Translations under genes and position numbers: made by a program
Shown: positions 24,277 through 37,676 of the stretch, piece after piece
How the letters are laid out: every line of letters starts with the position of its first letter
How positions within the stretch are numbered: the stretch's first letter is position 1
Notes under the pieces: model-generated
Databases searched by the model: none
What the model was told of the DNA's origin: nothing
What the model saw: the letters and a program-made list of their open reading frames with translations, nothing else
Origin: Terebella lapidaria
Taxonomy: Eukaryota; Annelida; Polychaeta; Terebellida; Terebellidae
NCBI GenBank assembly: GCA_949152475.1
Contig: OX424564.1
Span: forward strand, 10,726,001 to 10,790,000
DNA length: 64,000 nt
Reading direction: 5' to 3'

Positions 24277-27200
24277 ATGGTGAGTCTTTAGTTGATCAAA
24301 TTTAATTCATATACCTACCTCATGTGCATGCAGCTTCTGGGTGGTAGGAAAATAGAAAAGGACCACGTCAGTCTTACGGTAGCCTTGTCTAGCACTTTAG
24401 CAGCAACATCTTTGTTTCTGTTAAGGATGAGGTACATCTTGATGCTCCTGGTGCTACATCAAAGATTAAGACAATCAATCTCGACCAGTGCATCTTATGC
24501 CAGAAGAAAAAACGGTCTGAGTACCTCTGTGGTGGGGAAATCGGCAGAGGTGATATTGTTTCGCTTGCAGAACGAACAGAGAGCAATGACACTCGAGCTG
24601 CAAGGGTTCGTCGACTGACAGTGCTAGAGCAGGGTATCATGAAATACCACACGTCATTTGCTACAGAAGCTTTCAAAGGGACATGTCTAAAGCTGACAGC
24701 CTGGCTCAACCATTAGAACAATCAGATTCATCTCAAGAGGGGCCTATTGATGATACATCTGAGCGACGCAGCAAGAGATTGAAGTCCAGTGTAACTACAA
24801 ATGTCTGTATCATTTGTGGCGCAGATCGGAAAACAGTTAAACAGAACAAAATTCACACATTATTCCGAATCTGTGAGAAGCCAATGGCCCAAAAACTACT
24901 AAATGCGGCCATGTTGTTCAAGGACCATGTATACACTCAAACAGCAGCAATGTGTGGGGCAGAGGATGTTTTTGCAGCTGACATCCTATATCACAACCAT
25001 TGTTCTAAAAGTTACTTCAACAAGTATAATGCTAAAATTGAGGAAATATTGAAAAACATCGATATAGAGGATTCCATAACAGCTGAAGATGACTCGTTCG
25101 AGGGTAGATTTTTAGCACTTGGGCTTGATTTTCGCAAGTCAGCACATAGTCTGACTTCCATTCGAGACAGGCTAAATGAAGGTTCAGCTGGTATAGTGTC
25201 AAACAGAGCTGTAAAGCAGCTGATCATCAAGCTGTATGGAGACACAGTCTGCTTCACATATCCATGTAACAAACGATTGTCCCAGATGGTATTTTGTACT
25301 ATGGTATTTTGTTTTGGTACTTTTGTACTCTCTGAGAGTATCACCTGTCCAACAGGTTGCAACCGAGCTGGCCCAAGAAATGAAACAATACAGCTTTGGA
25401 CTGCAAAAGAGCTTCTGTGAACCTCAAGACTTCCAATTGTCCATGGACAAGTTTATTGAGAGCCCGCCCCCAAGGTGGGAGGAGTTTTGTTCCTATATGT
25501 TCAAGGGGAAGACAACCTCTCAGCTGAAGACTGATGCAGTCTTTCAAATGCTACACTATATCCTGACTGATGGCAATGAACCAACACCTTTCCATATCAT
25601 GGTGGCTCAGGGAGTGCACAGTCTAACACGATCAAAAGAGCTAGTGACTGCTCTTAATCGTCGTGGAATATGTGTCGGCTACAATACAGTCAAGAGGATT
25701 GATGTGGACCTCGCCGAACGAATCATCACCAAAGCAGGTAGCAATAGAGTACCTGTTCCTGCTGTCCTTGAAGCAACGAGCCCAATAAATGGGGCCATGG
25801 ACAACTTTGACCGCAATGAAAGCACTCTGACAGGAACAGGCTCATCACACGATACCATCCTTGTTATCTTCCAAAATGTTCCAATTAATCTGGAGAAACC
25901 ATCAGACGCAAGGGAGATCTCTGCAAGGCCCCTTGCCTCTCAGAGACGGGCCACAGTAAAACTTCGATCTAAAGTCCATTGCCAAGAGCTCATCAGGATA
26001 GGGGCAGTCAAGGAGCGCGGCGAGATAGCAAAAATTGATGATCCAATAGCTGCTACAGTGGTAGATCTAGCAACAGTCCCTGCTACAGTGGTAGATCCAG
26101 CAACAGTCCCTGCTACAGTGGTAGATCCAGCAACAGTCCCTGCTACAGTGGTAGATCCAGCAACAGTCCCTGCTACAGTGGTAGATCCAGCAACAGTCCC
26201 TGCTACAGTGGTAGATCCAGTAACAGTCCCTACTACTATTTCTACCTCAACAGCCATGACAACCATGAGACTACCGCTGTAGTATCTGATGTGACACAGA
26301 CTTCCATGACAACAGATCCCATTGCAACGGCAACAGAACATACTACAACAGCAAAACTCACGGATATGTCAACAGTTTCCTGTCCCACGATAACTGACGG
26401 CTCCGCTACGTCAACAGATGTCACAGAGTCCACCAACTCAATAAAGTCACTCTTTTCTGTGGACAGTGAATCGTTTCTCCAAAAGAGTGACACTTGAGGG
26501 TGACAATGTCCCGGGATTTACAGCTTTGAGAAGTGCAATATTGAAATGCAATTTTCTCCCCACCACCAAAATACTTACCCCAATTCTTCCTTATCCAGCT
26601 ACAACGTACGATGCCGTCCTCACCACGATGATCAACTTTCAGGACGTGCTGAAACAGAAGGGCGATACCTATGGTGGATTGTGGGCTGACGAAGGTGTAT
26701 ACCGTATTGCCAAGGAAATTCAGCTCATGAAGCCAGACCAGTTCAGCAATATATTCCTTGGTCTAGGTGGATTCCACATGGAGAAGGTTGTGTTGGCCTG
26801 TCTAGGTACATACCTTGAACCCTCTGGAATTTTCGCAGTTCTAGTCGAGACAGAATGCTACGGAACCGATGTCATCAAGTCCGTGATCTCTGGTTCCCAC
26901 TATTCCAGGGCTCGCACTGCTCATTCCATGATATATGAAGTCCTTATATCTATGATGTTTGAAGCATTCCTCTCCAAATATCCTGAGAGACGCATGGAAC
27001 TAGAGGCACTGCAGGTAAAGTGTAAACCCAAAGAGCTCACGGCCACAGAATGGAACACAAAAAAGAAGCGGGCTGACAATATCCAAGCAGCCTTTCAAGT
27101 CTACCTTAAAGAAAGGGCATTGTTGTCACAGTCATTTGAATACTGGAACACATACGTTTCTGACTTGTTTCCGATCATCAGGGATTTGACCAATTCTCTG

Positions 27201-29379
27201 CGTTCTGGAGACTGGATTCTCTACCTCAGTGCTGTTGAGAGAGCAACCTCCTTGTTCTTCTTTTTCGGGAGAACAAACTACTGTCGATGGACACCATTAT
27301 TCCTCCAAGACTGCCATCAACTGAAGGAGAAGTTCCCACTCCTATATGACTCGTACATGAAGGGTGGATTTGTTGTGAACACAGCTAGTAAAGGTAGTGG
27401 AGTTCCCTTTGATCAGGCACTAGAGCAGTGCTACAACCGGCCTGCCAAAGTGAGTGGGGGGATAATTGGAGTCACCAGGAAGAAGGAGGCGGTCGCTCTG
27501 TGGGGAATCATCAGCATAAAAAAGACCAGTATGTCGACCAGTATGTCACCATGACTTCAACCCAGCTAGCGCAACAAAGATAGCTCAGATGGTGCAAGAC
27601 ATAGGGGAGTACCTCATGAAGGTATGCAGTCCTCTACAAGATCAGGCAGCGCTGAAGCATATTCTCACTGGGGAAATTGTGGCCAACATAAATGTAAAAA
27701 AATTGTTGTGCTGTATCAAGGAAGGCAGCGCTGCTTGCGCTAAATTTATCGATGATCGACTGAGAAACAAGTCAATATCAATACACTCAACTATCAGCAG
27801 AATCAAGTTAACGTGCCCAAAGACAACTGAGAAGTTGGCTTCCAAAGTAGACATCAAAGATGAGACTATCAAAGCTCTCAAGTATATTGAGTATGGATGT
27901 CACCGGGGGGTCACTGTTGAAGAGCTACTGCAGCATGAGATCACCAGTTCTGCATTCTTCTTGGTTAACCAAGATGGTCACTTGAAGCAGAGCGCCAAAT
28001 CACAACTTGGGACTGAGTTGCTGAAGATGTGCCCATTAGTAGACAAGAAAGGACCAGAAACTTCTCCCAAAACCCACGCCATTGTTGTCGACTTCATGGC
28101 CTTGGTGAGAAAGATCCCCTTAAAGAAACTTGATCCACCCGTCAAGACATTCCATGACTTTGCTGTTGCCTTGACATCTATGATCAGCAATGCTGGGCAC
28201 AACTGTGATGAGATCCATGTCGTTTTTGACACATACAAAGAGGATAGCACGAAGAATGATGAGAGGGAGAGAAGAAGAAAGTCACGGGACATGGTTGTCC
28301 TTGATGAGATATCACCAAACCAAAATGTTCCAGTGGTGTTGGAGAACTTTTGGTCGTCTTCCGTCAGCAAGACTGCCTTCCAGGCATTCTATGTTGAGTG
28401 GGTCACTACCAAATACTGAGGCATCAAACCTATATACATTGGTATATCACCACAGGCATGGATGGTGACAGCTGAGGGTGCTTCTCTATTCCCTCGGCTC
28501 AACTGCACACATGAAGAAGCTGACGACAGGATGATGTTCCATGTGCAGCACATTCTGACTCACCGGACAGGACCTACATCTCTGACTTTGTTATCAGGTG
28601 ACACGGATGTCTTCGTATGCCTGTTGTACCACATCACAGTCAATTGGAGAGACCATGGCCTCCGAGAGCTCTGGCTTGTCAGGAACTCTGGAACAAAAAG
28701 ATCAATATTGCCTCTCCACGAAATCTGTCTGGCACTGGGAGACAACCTCATAAAGTGTCTCCCAGCACTCCATGCACTGACAGGGTGTGATACTACCAGC
28801 AAGGTATCCACTAAACTAGTAGCTGTGAATGTTGTCCGAAAACCAGAGAATTCCTCCTTGATCCAGGAATTTGATTGCCCACAGCTAACAGAAAGTACAA
28901 TACAGATGGCAGAAACTTTCTTGGTCAAGTGCCTCAAACCATCAACAGACCTGGAGACATTTGACGAACTGCGTCTCGCAGCATTTGACAGCAATGCCCT
29001 CAAGATGGACTTTGAGCGAACCGCATGCACCTCAAACAATGCCAGGAAACATATCCTCAGAAGCTATTACCAACAGCAGCTGTGGGTCCAGGCCCCATTT
29101 CGAGATGCAAGCTTGATATTGAAAGCCGAGTCTTATGGTTTTGTGAGAAATGGCAATTCATTAATCCGCGAGATTGTAACCTCCAAAGTCGAAGGCCTGC
29201 CAGATCCCTGTACATGTGGCAAGTGTGCGCGCAAGAACGTGTGTCCATGTCGGGTAGCAGGGATTCACTGCTGCAAGTACTGTAGATGCAAGGGAGGTGA
29301 TGCTTGTAAAATCCTATCAATGGCTGAACAGTGTTCATCCCCATACCTGGACCTTGTTGATACATGTATGTATGAGTGA
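24277..29379 (+). pseudogene. Broken multi-domain gene with a FEN1/XPG-like nuclease region
   Basis: A possible first exon is ATG|GTGAGT (24277-24279), joined to GATGAGGTACATC at 24426. Zinc-binding-like modules follow: CILCQKK...KYH and CIICGAD...YHNHC. A 67-bp intron is likely at 25289-25355. A long helical region comes next, including FSNIFLGLGGFHMEK. A C-terminal block then carries VVDFMALV, VFDTYKEDSTK, HEEADDR (28510), SGDTDVFV (28597) and LTGCDTTS (about 28786), an order of acidic motifs like FEN1/XPG nucleases. It ends in a Cys-rich tail (CTCGKCARKNVCPC, 29206 on). Frame changes near 24690, 26250, 26480, 27510 and 27555 and an in-frame TGA at 28417 make it non-functional as read. I do not know a named family; it is probably transposon-derived. 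Confidence 0.6.
26047..26235 (+). repeat. 30-bp coding minisatellite, about 6 copies
   Basis: GCTACAGTGGTAGATCCAGC repeats every 30 bp and encodes PATVVDPATV in the frame of the surrounding gene. Copies are nearly identical. A frame change follows just after the array. Confidence 0.9.
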
Positions 29380-29659
29380 AAATAAAATACCTTCATTCTC
29401 TCAGAAATCCAGTGTTTGTTCAAATTCCGAACTTTCATTTCAACTCCAACTGAATGAACTGATGGCACGAAATCTCACTATGCTCGGAATCCAGATGAGT
29501 TCTTTCTGAATGTTTTAATTTTGATTTCACGTTAATGACCTTCCAATGCACTGAATTTAGACTTATATATTGATGGAAATAAGGAGAGGAATGGGTTGAA
29601 GACCCTCAAAATTCCGAAAGTGATATTACATGTAATCCTATGACTAGTGATTCAAAAAT
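29380..29659. other. Non-coding 3' flank of the broken nuclease-like gene
   Basis: AATAAAAT immediately after the stop (29381-29388) could serve as a polyadenylation signal. No other feature is seen. Confidence 0.35.
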
Positions 29660-29880
29660 GTCAGTTCGTGCTTATTTTGTGATGTCACTAGCTGCTATTT
29701 TGGATTGAAATGAATATGGGTCGATAAAAATTAGACAATAAGCCTAGAAATGGATTTCTCACCCTCAAATTAGTACAAAAAGTGGTATTACATATAATGC
29801 TAGGACCAGTGGTTCAAAATCCAATTTTGACGTTTGACCATTGGCGGCCATTTTGAAAATTGTCATTTTCGGACTGTTCG
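29660..29880 (-). repeat. Dispersed repeat with GGCGGCCATTTTG, right inverted copy
   Basis: This is the inverted counterpart of 16190-16385 (GGTTCAAAATCCAATTTTGA, GGCGGCCATTTTGAAAATTG). The two copies bracket a 13.3-kb block holding the ISL2EU element and the FEN-like gene. Whether they are ends of one larger element or chance placements cannot be told from sequence alone. Confidence 0.75.
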
Positions 29881-31189
29881 CCCCGTGTAATGCATTTGGC
29901 ACACATCCCAAGTTGTTTATTGGTATTACATTAGCCTAAAACAGTTGAGTTATTCTCTCCTAAATTATGTGCATACATATCTGAGCTGGGTCCTAGACTA
30001 GTATGCATGCAAAGTTATTGACGAATATCAAAATATATTTTTGCGCATGACAAAATATATATATAGCAACGACTATTGCCATTATGTGTATCATATTACA
30101 CTATTGGAAGCAATACATACCTCAGAAGTTACATTGCTGCTAAACCAAACCATCTTCCTCCTAGTTGCTGCAGTCTAGCAGCTGTGTTTCACTACATGAA
30201 AACTTACCTTTTATCTGTTTGTAATTATGTGGTCTACCTCCTTCTGAATGGATTGCTTGATTCAATTCTTGTGTCTTTCCCTTAAATTATGAAAGTATTT
30301 TCATGGCGTAAGTACGACCACATTTTCTCGGTGTCAGTATATTTTCACCTGTCAAGGGTTGCACACGTACACTTATGACCACGTATGTATTCAACCAGAG
30401 GCAACAAAAAGTACATGTAAGACCTCGGGGGCTACTGTACTATAGATTCTCCTGATTGCTGTTTCAAAATAATCATCACTCATAAGACGCATGCATTTAT
30501 CCACTTTGTGGCAGCTGGCGAACTGGTCATACCGTTGATATCTAGATTTCACCCGATCATGCTATTATATCCAGGTAGGTTTAGTTTCATCATTTTCTTC
30601 AACAGCATTTCTAAATGATCAGAAGTTGGAAGCCTCCGATATTTTTGACGGGGTTAGGCAGGCGACATTTCCCCATTGAATATAATTGAAAAAAATTACT
30701 ACTACATGGGGCCATCAGATAACATAGTCACTGTTAAAGTAAATATTTTTTTCTCATTTGAATATTATTTGCCAGTCACCAGTCATCCGTATTTTTTATG
30801 TCGATATCAACATAATCACATGCATACTATTTCACAGCAGCATAAAGACACATTCATGTTTGATAGAGATTTTGGAAATCAAATGTATCAAATGGCATTA
30901 ATTTTGTATCATACCAGTCAATTGAATATTATTTGCAAATGACGGTAATGCTGTGACTGAAACTGTCACCAGTCATCCGTATTTTTTTTATGTCGATATC
31001 AACATAATTACATGCATACTATTCAACAGCAGCATAAAGACACATTTATGTTTGATATAGATTTTGGAAATCAAATGAAATCAAATGGCATTAATTTTGT
31101 ATCATACCAGTCAATAGCATACTAGCAGAGACGTAGATTTGGGTCACAGGGGAATATGAAACTCTTATTATAATTATGCTGTTCTTATT
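29881..31189. other. Non-coding stretch with a 150-bp direct duplication
   Basis: Segments 30774-30925 and 30966-31118 are direct repeats sharing CACCAGTCATCCGTATTTTT and TATGTCGATATCAACATAAT. Nothing else was recognised. Confidence 0.6.
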
Positions 31190-31376
31190 TGGGTAAACTG
31201 AATTGCTGCTTATGGTCCTTCTGAGACTTTGTATCGCTTTTTGTTTCTGTTCAGAGATTAACATCAGTTTCTAGTGTTGTTTGGAATGTCCAAGAAGCCA
31301 TGTAGATGTTTTATATGCATTGACCTTAATGGTTGTTTAGACATGGTGGGAAAGACTATACTTTACTTATATGGGG

Positions 31377-34220
31377 TAGCCTTCTGGCTTGTGATTGGGT
31401 ACTTTTGTACTTGTCATGTATCTATTCCATGGGGTTAGTTTCGAATTTCTAAATTATTTTCATAGGTTGTTGGGCAGTTGTATACTAATTCCATCAGGTG
31501 TACAGTAGAAACAACTACATTTAACACACTGTCTGCCCCTGATGACGCCAGTGTGTCTTTGGATAAACTATTTGGTTGGGCTTTGTTTCTATTGCAAACA
31601 GTTGTTCTTTACGTTTCTTATTGGCATCATCAAAATCTGATTGTATTGGTGGTAATAGATTGATACTTACATTCATACCACTGAGTCGGTGTCACTGCTG
31701 GCGGACGTTAAATCTGTCCCCGAGGATACCATCAACTCAGTAGCCTTCTGGCTTGTGATTGGGTACTTTTGTACTTGTCATGTATCTATTCCATGGGGTT
31801 AGTTTCGAATTTCTAAATTATTTTCATAGGTTGTTGGGCAGTTGTATACTAATTCCATCAGGTGTACAGTAGAAACAACTACATTTAACACACTGTCTGC
31901 CCCTGATGACGCCAGTGTGTCTTTGGATAAACTATTTGGTTGGGCTTTGTTTCTATTGCAAACAGTTGTTCTTTACGTTTCTTATTGGCATCATCAAAAT
32001 CTGATTGTATTGGTGGTAATAGATTGATACTTACATTCATACCACTGAGTCGGTGTCACTGCTGGCGGACGTTAAATCTGTCCCCGATGATACCATCAAC
32101 TCAGTAGCCTTCTGGCTTGTGATTGGGTACTTTTGTACTTGTCATGTATCTATTCCATGGGGTTAGTTTCGAATTTCTAAATTATTTTCATAGGTTGTTG
32201 GGCAGTTGTATACTAATTCCATCAAGTGTACAGTAGAAACAACTACATTTAACACACTGTCTGCCCCTGATGACGCCAGTGTGTCTTTGGATAAACTATT
32301 TGGTTGGGCTTTGTTTCTATTGCAAACAGTTGTTCTTTACGTTTCTTATTGGCATCATCAAAATCTGATTGTATTGGTGGTAATAGATTGATACTTACAT
32401 TCATACCACTGAGTCGGTGTCACTGCTGGCGGACGTTAAATCTGTCCCCGAGGATACCATCAACTCAGTAGCCTTCTGGCTTGTGATTGGGTACTTTTGT
32501 ACTTGTCATGTATCTATTCCATGGGGTTAGTTTCGAATTTCTAAATTATTTTCATAGGTTGTTGGGCAGTTGTATACTAATTCCATCAGGTGTACAGTAG
32601 AAACAACTACATTTAACACACTGTCTGCCCCTGATGACGCCAGTGTGTCTTTGGATAAACTATTTGGTTGGGCTTTGTTTCTATTGCAAACAGTTGTTCT
32701 TTACGTTTCTTATTGGCATCATCAAAATCTGATTGTATTGGTGGTAATAGATTGATACTTACATTCATACCACTGAGTCGGTGTCACTGCTGGCGGACGT
32801 TAAATCTGTCCCCGAGGATACCATCAACTCAGTAGCCTTCTGGCTTGTGATTGGGTACTTTTGTACTTGTCATGTATCTATTCCATGGGGTTAGTTTCGA
32901 ATTTCTAAATTATTTTCATAGGTTGTTGGGCAGTTGTATACTAATTCCATCAGGTGTACAGTAGAAACAACTACATTTAACACACTGTCTGCCCCTGATG
33001 ACGCCAGTGTGTCTTTGGATAAACTATTTGGTTGGGCTTTGTTTCTATTGCAAACAGTTGTTCTTTACGTTTCTTATTGGCATCATCAAAATCTGATTGT
33101 ATTGGTGGTAATAGATTGATACTTACATTCATACCACTGAGTCGGTGTCACTGCTGGCGGACGTTAAATCTGTCCCCGAGGATACCATCAACTCAGTAGC
33201 CTTCTGGCTTGTGATTGGGTACTTTTGTACTTGTCATGTATCTATTCCATGGGGTTAGTTTCGAATTTCTAAATTATTTTCATAGGTTGTTGGGCAGTTG
33301 TATACTAATTCCATCAGGTGTACAGTAGAAACAACTACATTTAACACACTGTCTGCCCCTGATGACGCCAGTGTGTCTTTGGATAAACTATTTGGTTGGG
33401 CTTTGTTTCTATTGCAAACAGTTGTTCTTTACGTTTCTTATTGGCATCATCAAAATCTGATTGTATTGGTGGTAATAGATTGATACTTACATTCATACCA
33501 CTGAGTCGGTGTCACTGCTGGCGGACGTTAAATCTGTCCCCGAGGATACCATCAACTCAGTAGCCTTCTGGCTTGTGATTGGGTACTTTTGTACTTGTCA
33601 TGTATCTATTCCATGGGGTTAGTTTCGAATTTCTAAATTATTTTCATAGGTTGTTGGGCAGTTGTATACTAATTCCATCAGGTGTACAGTAGAAACAACT
33701 ACATTTAACACACTGTCTGCCCCTGATGACGCCAGTGTGTCTTTGGATAAACTATTTGGTTGGGCTTTGTTTCTATTGCAAACAGTTGTTCTTTACGTTT
33801 CTTATTGGCATCATCAAAATCTGATTGTATTGGTGGTAATAGATTGATACTTACATTCATACCACTGAGTCGGTGTCACTGCTGGCGGACGTTAAATCTG
33901 TCCCCGAGGATACCATCAACTCAGTAGCCTTCTGGCTTGTGATTGGGTACTTTTGTACTTGTCATGTATCTATTCCATGGGGTTTGTTTCGAATTTCTAA
34001 ATTATTTTCATAGGTTGTTGGGCAGTTGTATACTAATTCCATCAGGTGTACAGTAGAAACAACTACATTTAACACACTGTCTGCCCCTGATGACGCCAGT
34101 GTGTCTTTGGATAAACTATTTGGTTGGGCTTTGTTTCTATTGCAAACAGTTGTTCTTTACGTTTCTTATTGGCATCATCAAAATCTGATTGTATTGGTGG
34201 TAATAGATTGATACTTACAT
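31377..34220 (+). repeat. 364-bp satellite, 7.8 near-identical copies
   Basis: Units start TAGCCTTCTGGCTTGTGATT at 31377, 31741, 32105, 32469, 32833, 33197, 33561 and 33925 (last incomplete). I noticed only isolated substitutions (near 32088, 32225 and 33984), so the array was homogenised recently. In the duplicated copy B the flanks GGGGTA and CCATGTGG lie 3 bp apart (52645 region), so the array is an insertion. Each unit has a 61-codon open frame without an ATG; I do not consider it coding. Confidence 0.95.
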
Positions 34221-36166
34221 CCATGTGGTGGATTATCAGTGTCATGGGTCCTCATGTGTTACTGTGTTAACAATTCATACTTGCACTGTGCAATGTGGCA
34301 CTTGCATTCACAGATGTGTTACATTGCTGTGTACATCGGGGGTATATAATTGTGAATATAAAAATCAATAGTGAAAAATTTGAACAAAAACTTGTTGATC
34401 CAAAATTATTTATTCATACAAGATGGACTGTGTCTTTATATTTGTTTTCCGAGTGCATCACGTACAAACGCAATTTCAAATATCAACAGTGTCCTTTTCC
34501 TAGGCGTTGCACATGAATTTTGTTGACTCCCAGAAAGTTTTTCATGTGGCAATAAATGTGAAAGTTAAAATCTTTCGATCTGGAGCTTAGGGGCAGCTGG
34601 TTACATGACTTAGCGGGTACAAAAAACCCCCAGTATAACCCATAGGAAAACCTTGGATAAGCACTGTCTGTTCATCAAAATGCCGGCCCTTTGGTTTCCT
34701 TGTAGTATCCATTACTGATGGTAACCTTCATGCCTCGCCTTCAGCGGTGATTTGAATTTCAAAATATAGTGTAATCGTTTAATGCGAGTGAAACGTAAGA
34801 GTAGCCTGGTGGTATCTCTTTGATCTCTTCTGGAAGTATAGGGGGAAAACGTTATAAATGTAATAAAACATATCATAAAATGTATCACATGCATAAAACA
34901 TTACATCAGTGGCTACAATGCAGATGTCTGATGTCATTATAACTAATGATAGCCTTGCAGCCGTGTTTCCTGCAGCCCTGTCTGGGGAAATGATGTATTT
35001 TTCCATGTACATGTGATAAAAATGTTGGTGCCAGTAACAACTACAGTAACCTAAATTTATAACAGGACATGAAAATGTCATGTTGATGTAACACAAATCA
35101 CACAGGATCGTGAAATATGTGTTTTTGTTGTTCTTAGAGTAAACTGCTAGTTTTAAGATTTCAAGTAGTGTTGTTTCTGCACAACCATCCCTGTATAAAA
35201 CATAATCGGATATTACAAGTATATAATAAAACTTAATATTAATATTCCACCCTGTCCATTTATTGATTGGAACATTGGTGGACAAGTTCCGAATGCACGT
35301 CTTCAGCAACATTCGTTACTTGATCATCACTCACACTGGCCCATTTTATTTGATATTACATCATCAAAACCTGGTCATGGAGTCTATCAGATGACAAGGT
35401 TTAATTTGCCCACAGTTCAGATTGAGGCAGAGTGGTTGCACGAGTCAAAATTTATTCTAGAATAATAAATCCATTGCCTAATTGGAGACGATGAAATTTA
35501 ATTTAATGTATGGACACACTTTGTACGGGCTCTATTGCTATTGCAGCAACTCAACATTTCTCTTTACCTCATACTTTAGCGACTGTGCTCCATTATGCAT
35601 TTTTTATTTATATGTAATCTCATGTCCTGTTTTAATTAAGATGCTCAATAAAAAATCATTGATAACTAAAATCAAATATTCCATTCAATTATTCCATATT
35701 GTCCTCATTACCCTACATTATAAAACCAATTTTGTGATGAACGTATAACAACATATTCAATGTGATTTTAAATCATCACCAAAATCATGTTTTACTTATA
35801 TGTACTGTGGTTACGAATGCATGCACCCATTGAGAACACAAACTAGTGTCTCATAAAAAAACGTGTACTAAATATTGCCTGGAGCGCTTGTAGTTTTCAC
35901 AATATCCGACACCGATTTAACCCTATATCAAACCCATGAGACAACAACAAGAGTTCGGTTCTTTCAGTGAGCGTTTCAGGTTCTCCCATGTGATTCCCTT
36001 GGAGCATAGTGACGGATTCCAACTCAGGTCAAGCATATACTGATAACAGAATATACACATGAGGCGTTAGATGCCCAAACATTCCCATGATCAGAAATAA
36101 TGTAGTAGTAGCCATTACATACATGTAGGTACCTATACGGATCCAAACACGGCAAACTCTCATCCT
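34221..36166. other. Non-coding part of duplication copy A
   Basis: It aligns with 52650-54415 in copy B. No gene is recognised; open frames here are broken or shifted between the two copies, which argues against coding. Confidence 0.5.
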
Positions 36167-37676
36167 CACGGTGGTCCTACGATTTGGCGTTTAGTCGGGA
36201 GATTACGCCAGTAGTCGGGCGATACCGACGTTTAGTCGGGCAAATAGGCCCGAACGATGCAATAGATCGCGTCAGAAACACAGGTAGTGACAACTAATCG
36301 GGGGAAACGAAAGTAAATAACTATTGCATTGAGTATCGGAACCATTTAGGTGTCAAAAGAAATAGGTGTCCTGAGTGAATATGCCGCATCCTAATCAAAA
36401 TCATTAACGCCGATTTGGTTGTCGCTCATGAATACGCCAATGATGAAACTAAATGGACCTTTAAAACATAATGACACACATATTATATATATTTATCTGG
36501 GTTTGATGAAACACATTTGCTTAAATAAGTGGTTTGGGATGGTTTTTCTATGACTTTGTGTGTGTTATTACTTGATAAAAGTTGTTTTTGGAGGGATACA
36601 AATTACTACGTTCCTAGTCGGGATCTGTTTTAGTGCAGGATATCCAACTTCGGCGTTTAGTCGGTGATCATGGCCAGCTTTTGCCATTCGCCAAAGACCC
36701 TCTGTGGAGGGTCTTGCATTCGCTTTAGAGTTGTATTACTACTATAATGAACAAACTATTCTATTTCCAAAATAAATTTTGATTAAAATATTTTCAAATA
36801 AAGTTGTTTGGCTGATGGGACTCATAGCCTGAAAGAATAGTATAGACTTTTTGCATTGTGTGACCGACAACTGTTTCAAATATTGCATCGAGCTCCCTGT
36901 GATGGTAATCAGGCATGCCTGGCTATAGATATTAAAATCCCACTTCTGTTCACCTGGACAATATGATATTGAATAGAATGTACATTATTTGTGACAAAAC
37001 GCCGGAATGCTAACCTATTATCCATTGAAATCTCACGAGTTTGTTCCAGATTAATATTCGTTTCGACATTGATAATGACAGTATTGCACACATATAACTA
37101 GTGATTGCGAACTATTATTGACATTTCTGTAGGCGAAACGCGAAAAATCTCGATTGTAACTGCCAAGGACCAGCACTATTAAAATGGACAAATCCCGCTA
37201 GACGCCGTAGTCATGTCCCACTAGGTACGGTACCATACATTTTGTTTGCAAAAATTCCTTTTACACAAATGTTTATTCTGAATTATTGATAAACATAATA
37301 CGATCTATTCCTCACTAACAACTACATAAATTTGAAGCTATAGACCTGGTATATGCACTTCAGTCCATGTCATAATTGTATTTATCACTTTGTTTTGTGT
37401 CAATCTGCCTGGTGAGAGTTCGAAACACAAAACTGTGTTTACGATATTTCAGCAAATTATGCATATATCGGAGCAATTTCAGGTTTGTTTGGTCTATGGA
37501 TGTATCAGACGCTCAATCCGCAGCAATAGTGATTTGTCAAGTTCTTAGTTCTGTGGAAAATAAGAAAATATGAACTCGCTTATTTATTTTGTTGACATAT
37601 TATCCTGACTAAATGGCGTGGTTACCGACCAGTGCCGTGATTTCCCGACTAGACGTCAAATCGTAGGACCACCGTG
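36167..37676 (+). mobile_element. Non-autonomous DNA transposon, CACGGTGGTCCTACG ends, 5-bp TSD
   Basis: Inverted ends of about 40 bp begin CACGGTGGTCCTACGATTTG. ATCCT flanks both sides (36162-36166 and 37677-37681). Copy B of the surrounding duplication has an empty site (CTCTTATCGTGTGTTTGTTA near 54400), confirming the boundaries. The interior repeats TTTAGTCGGG motifs near the left end and has no transposase. It shares CACGGTGG and the 5-bp duplication with 11307-12573 but is otherwise a different family. Transib-like is the best fit. Confidence 0.85.

Noticed and set aside
31478..34211. Eight identical 61-codon frames, one per satellite unit
   Set aside because: They begin with TTG, have no ATG, and are identical because the DNA repeat is; the 364-bp unit is not a multiple of three.
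34779..35312. 177-codon minus-strand frame, with a similar 136-codon frame at 53151-53561
   Set aside because: Although present in both duplicated segments, the frames differ in length and have indels; no domain or splice logic supports them.
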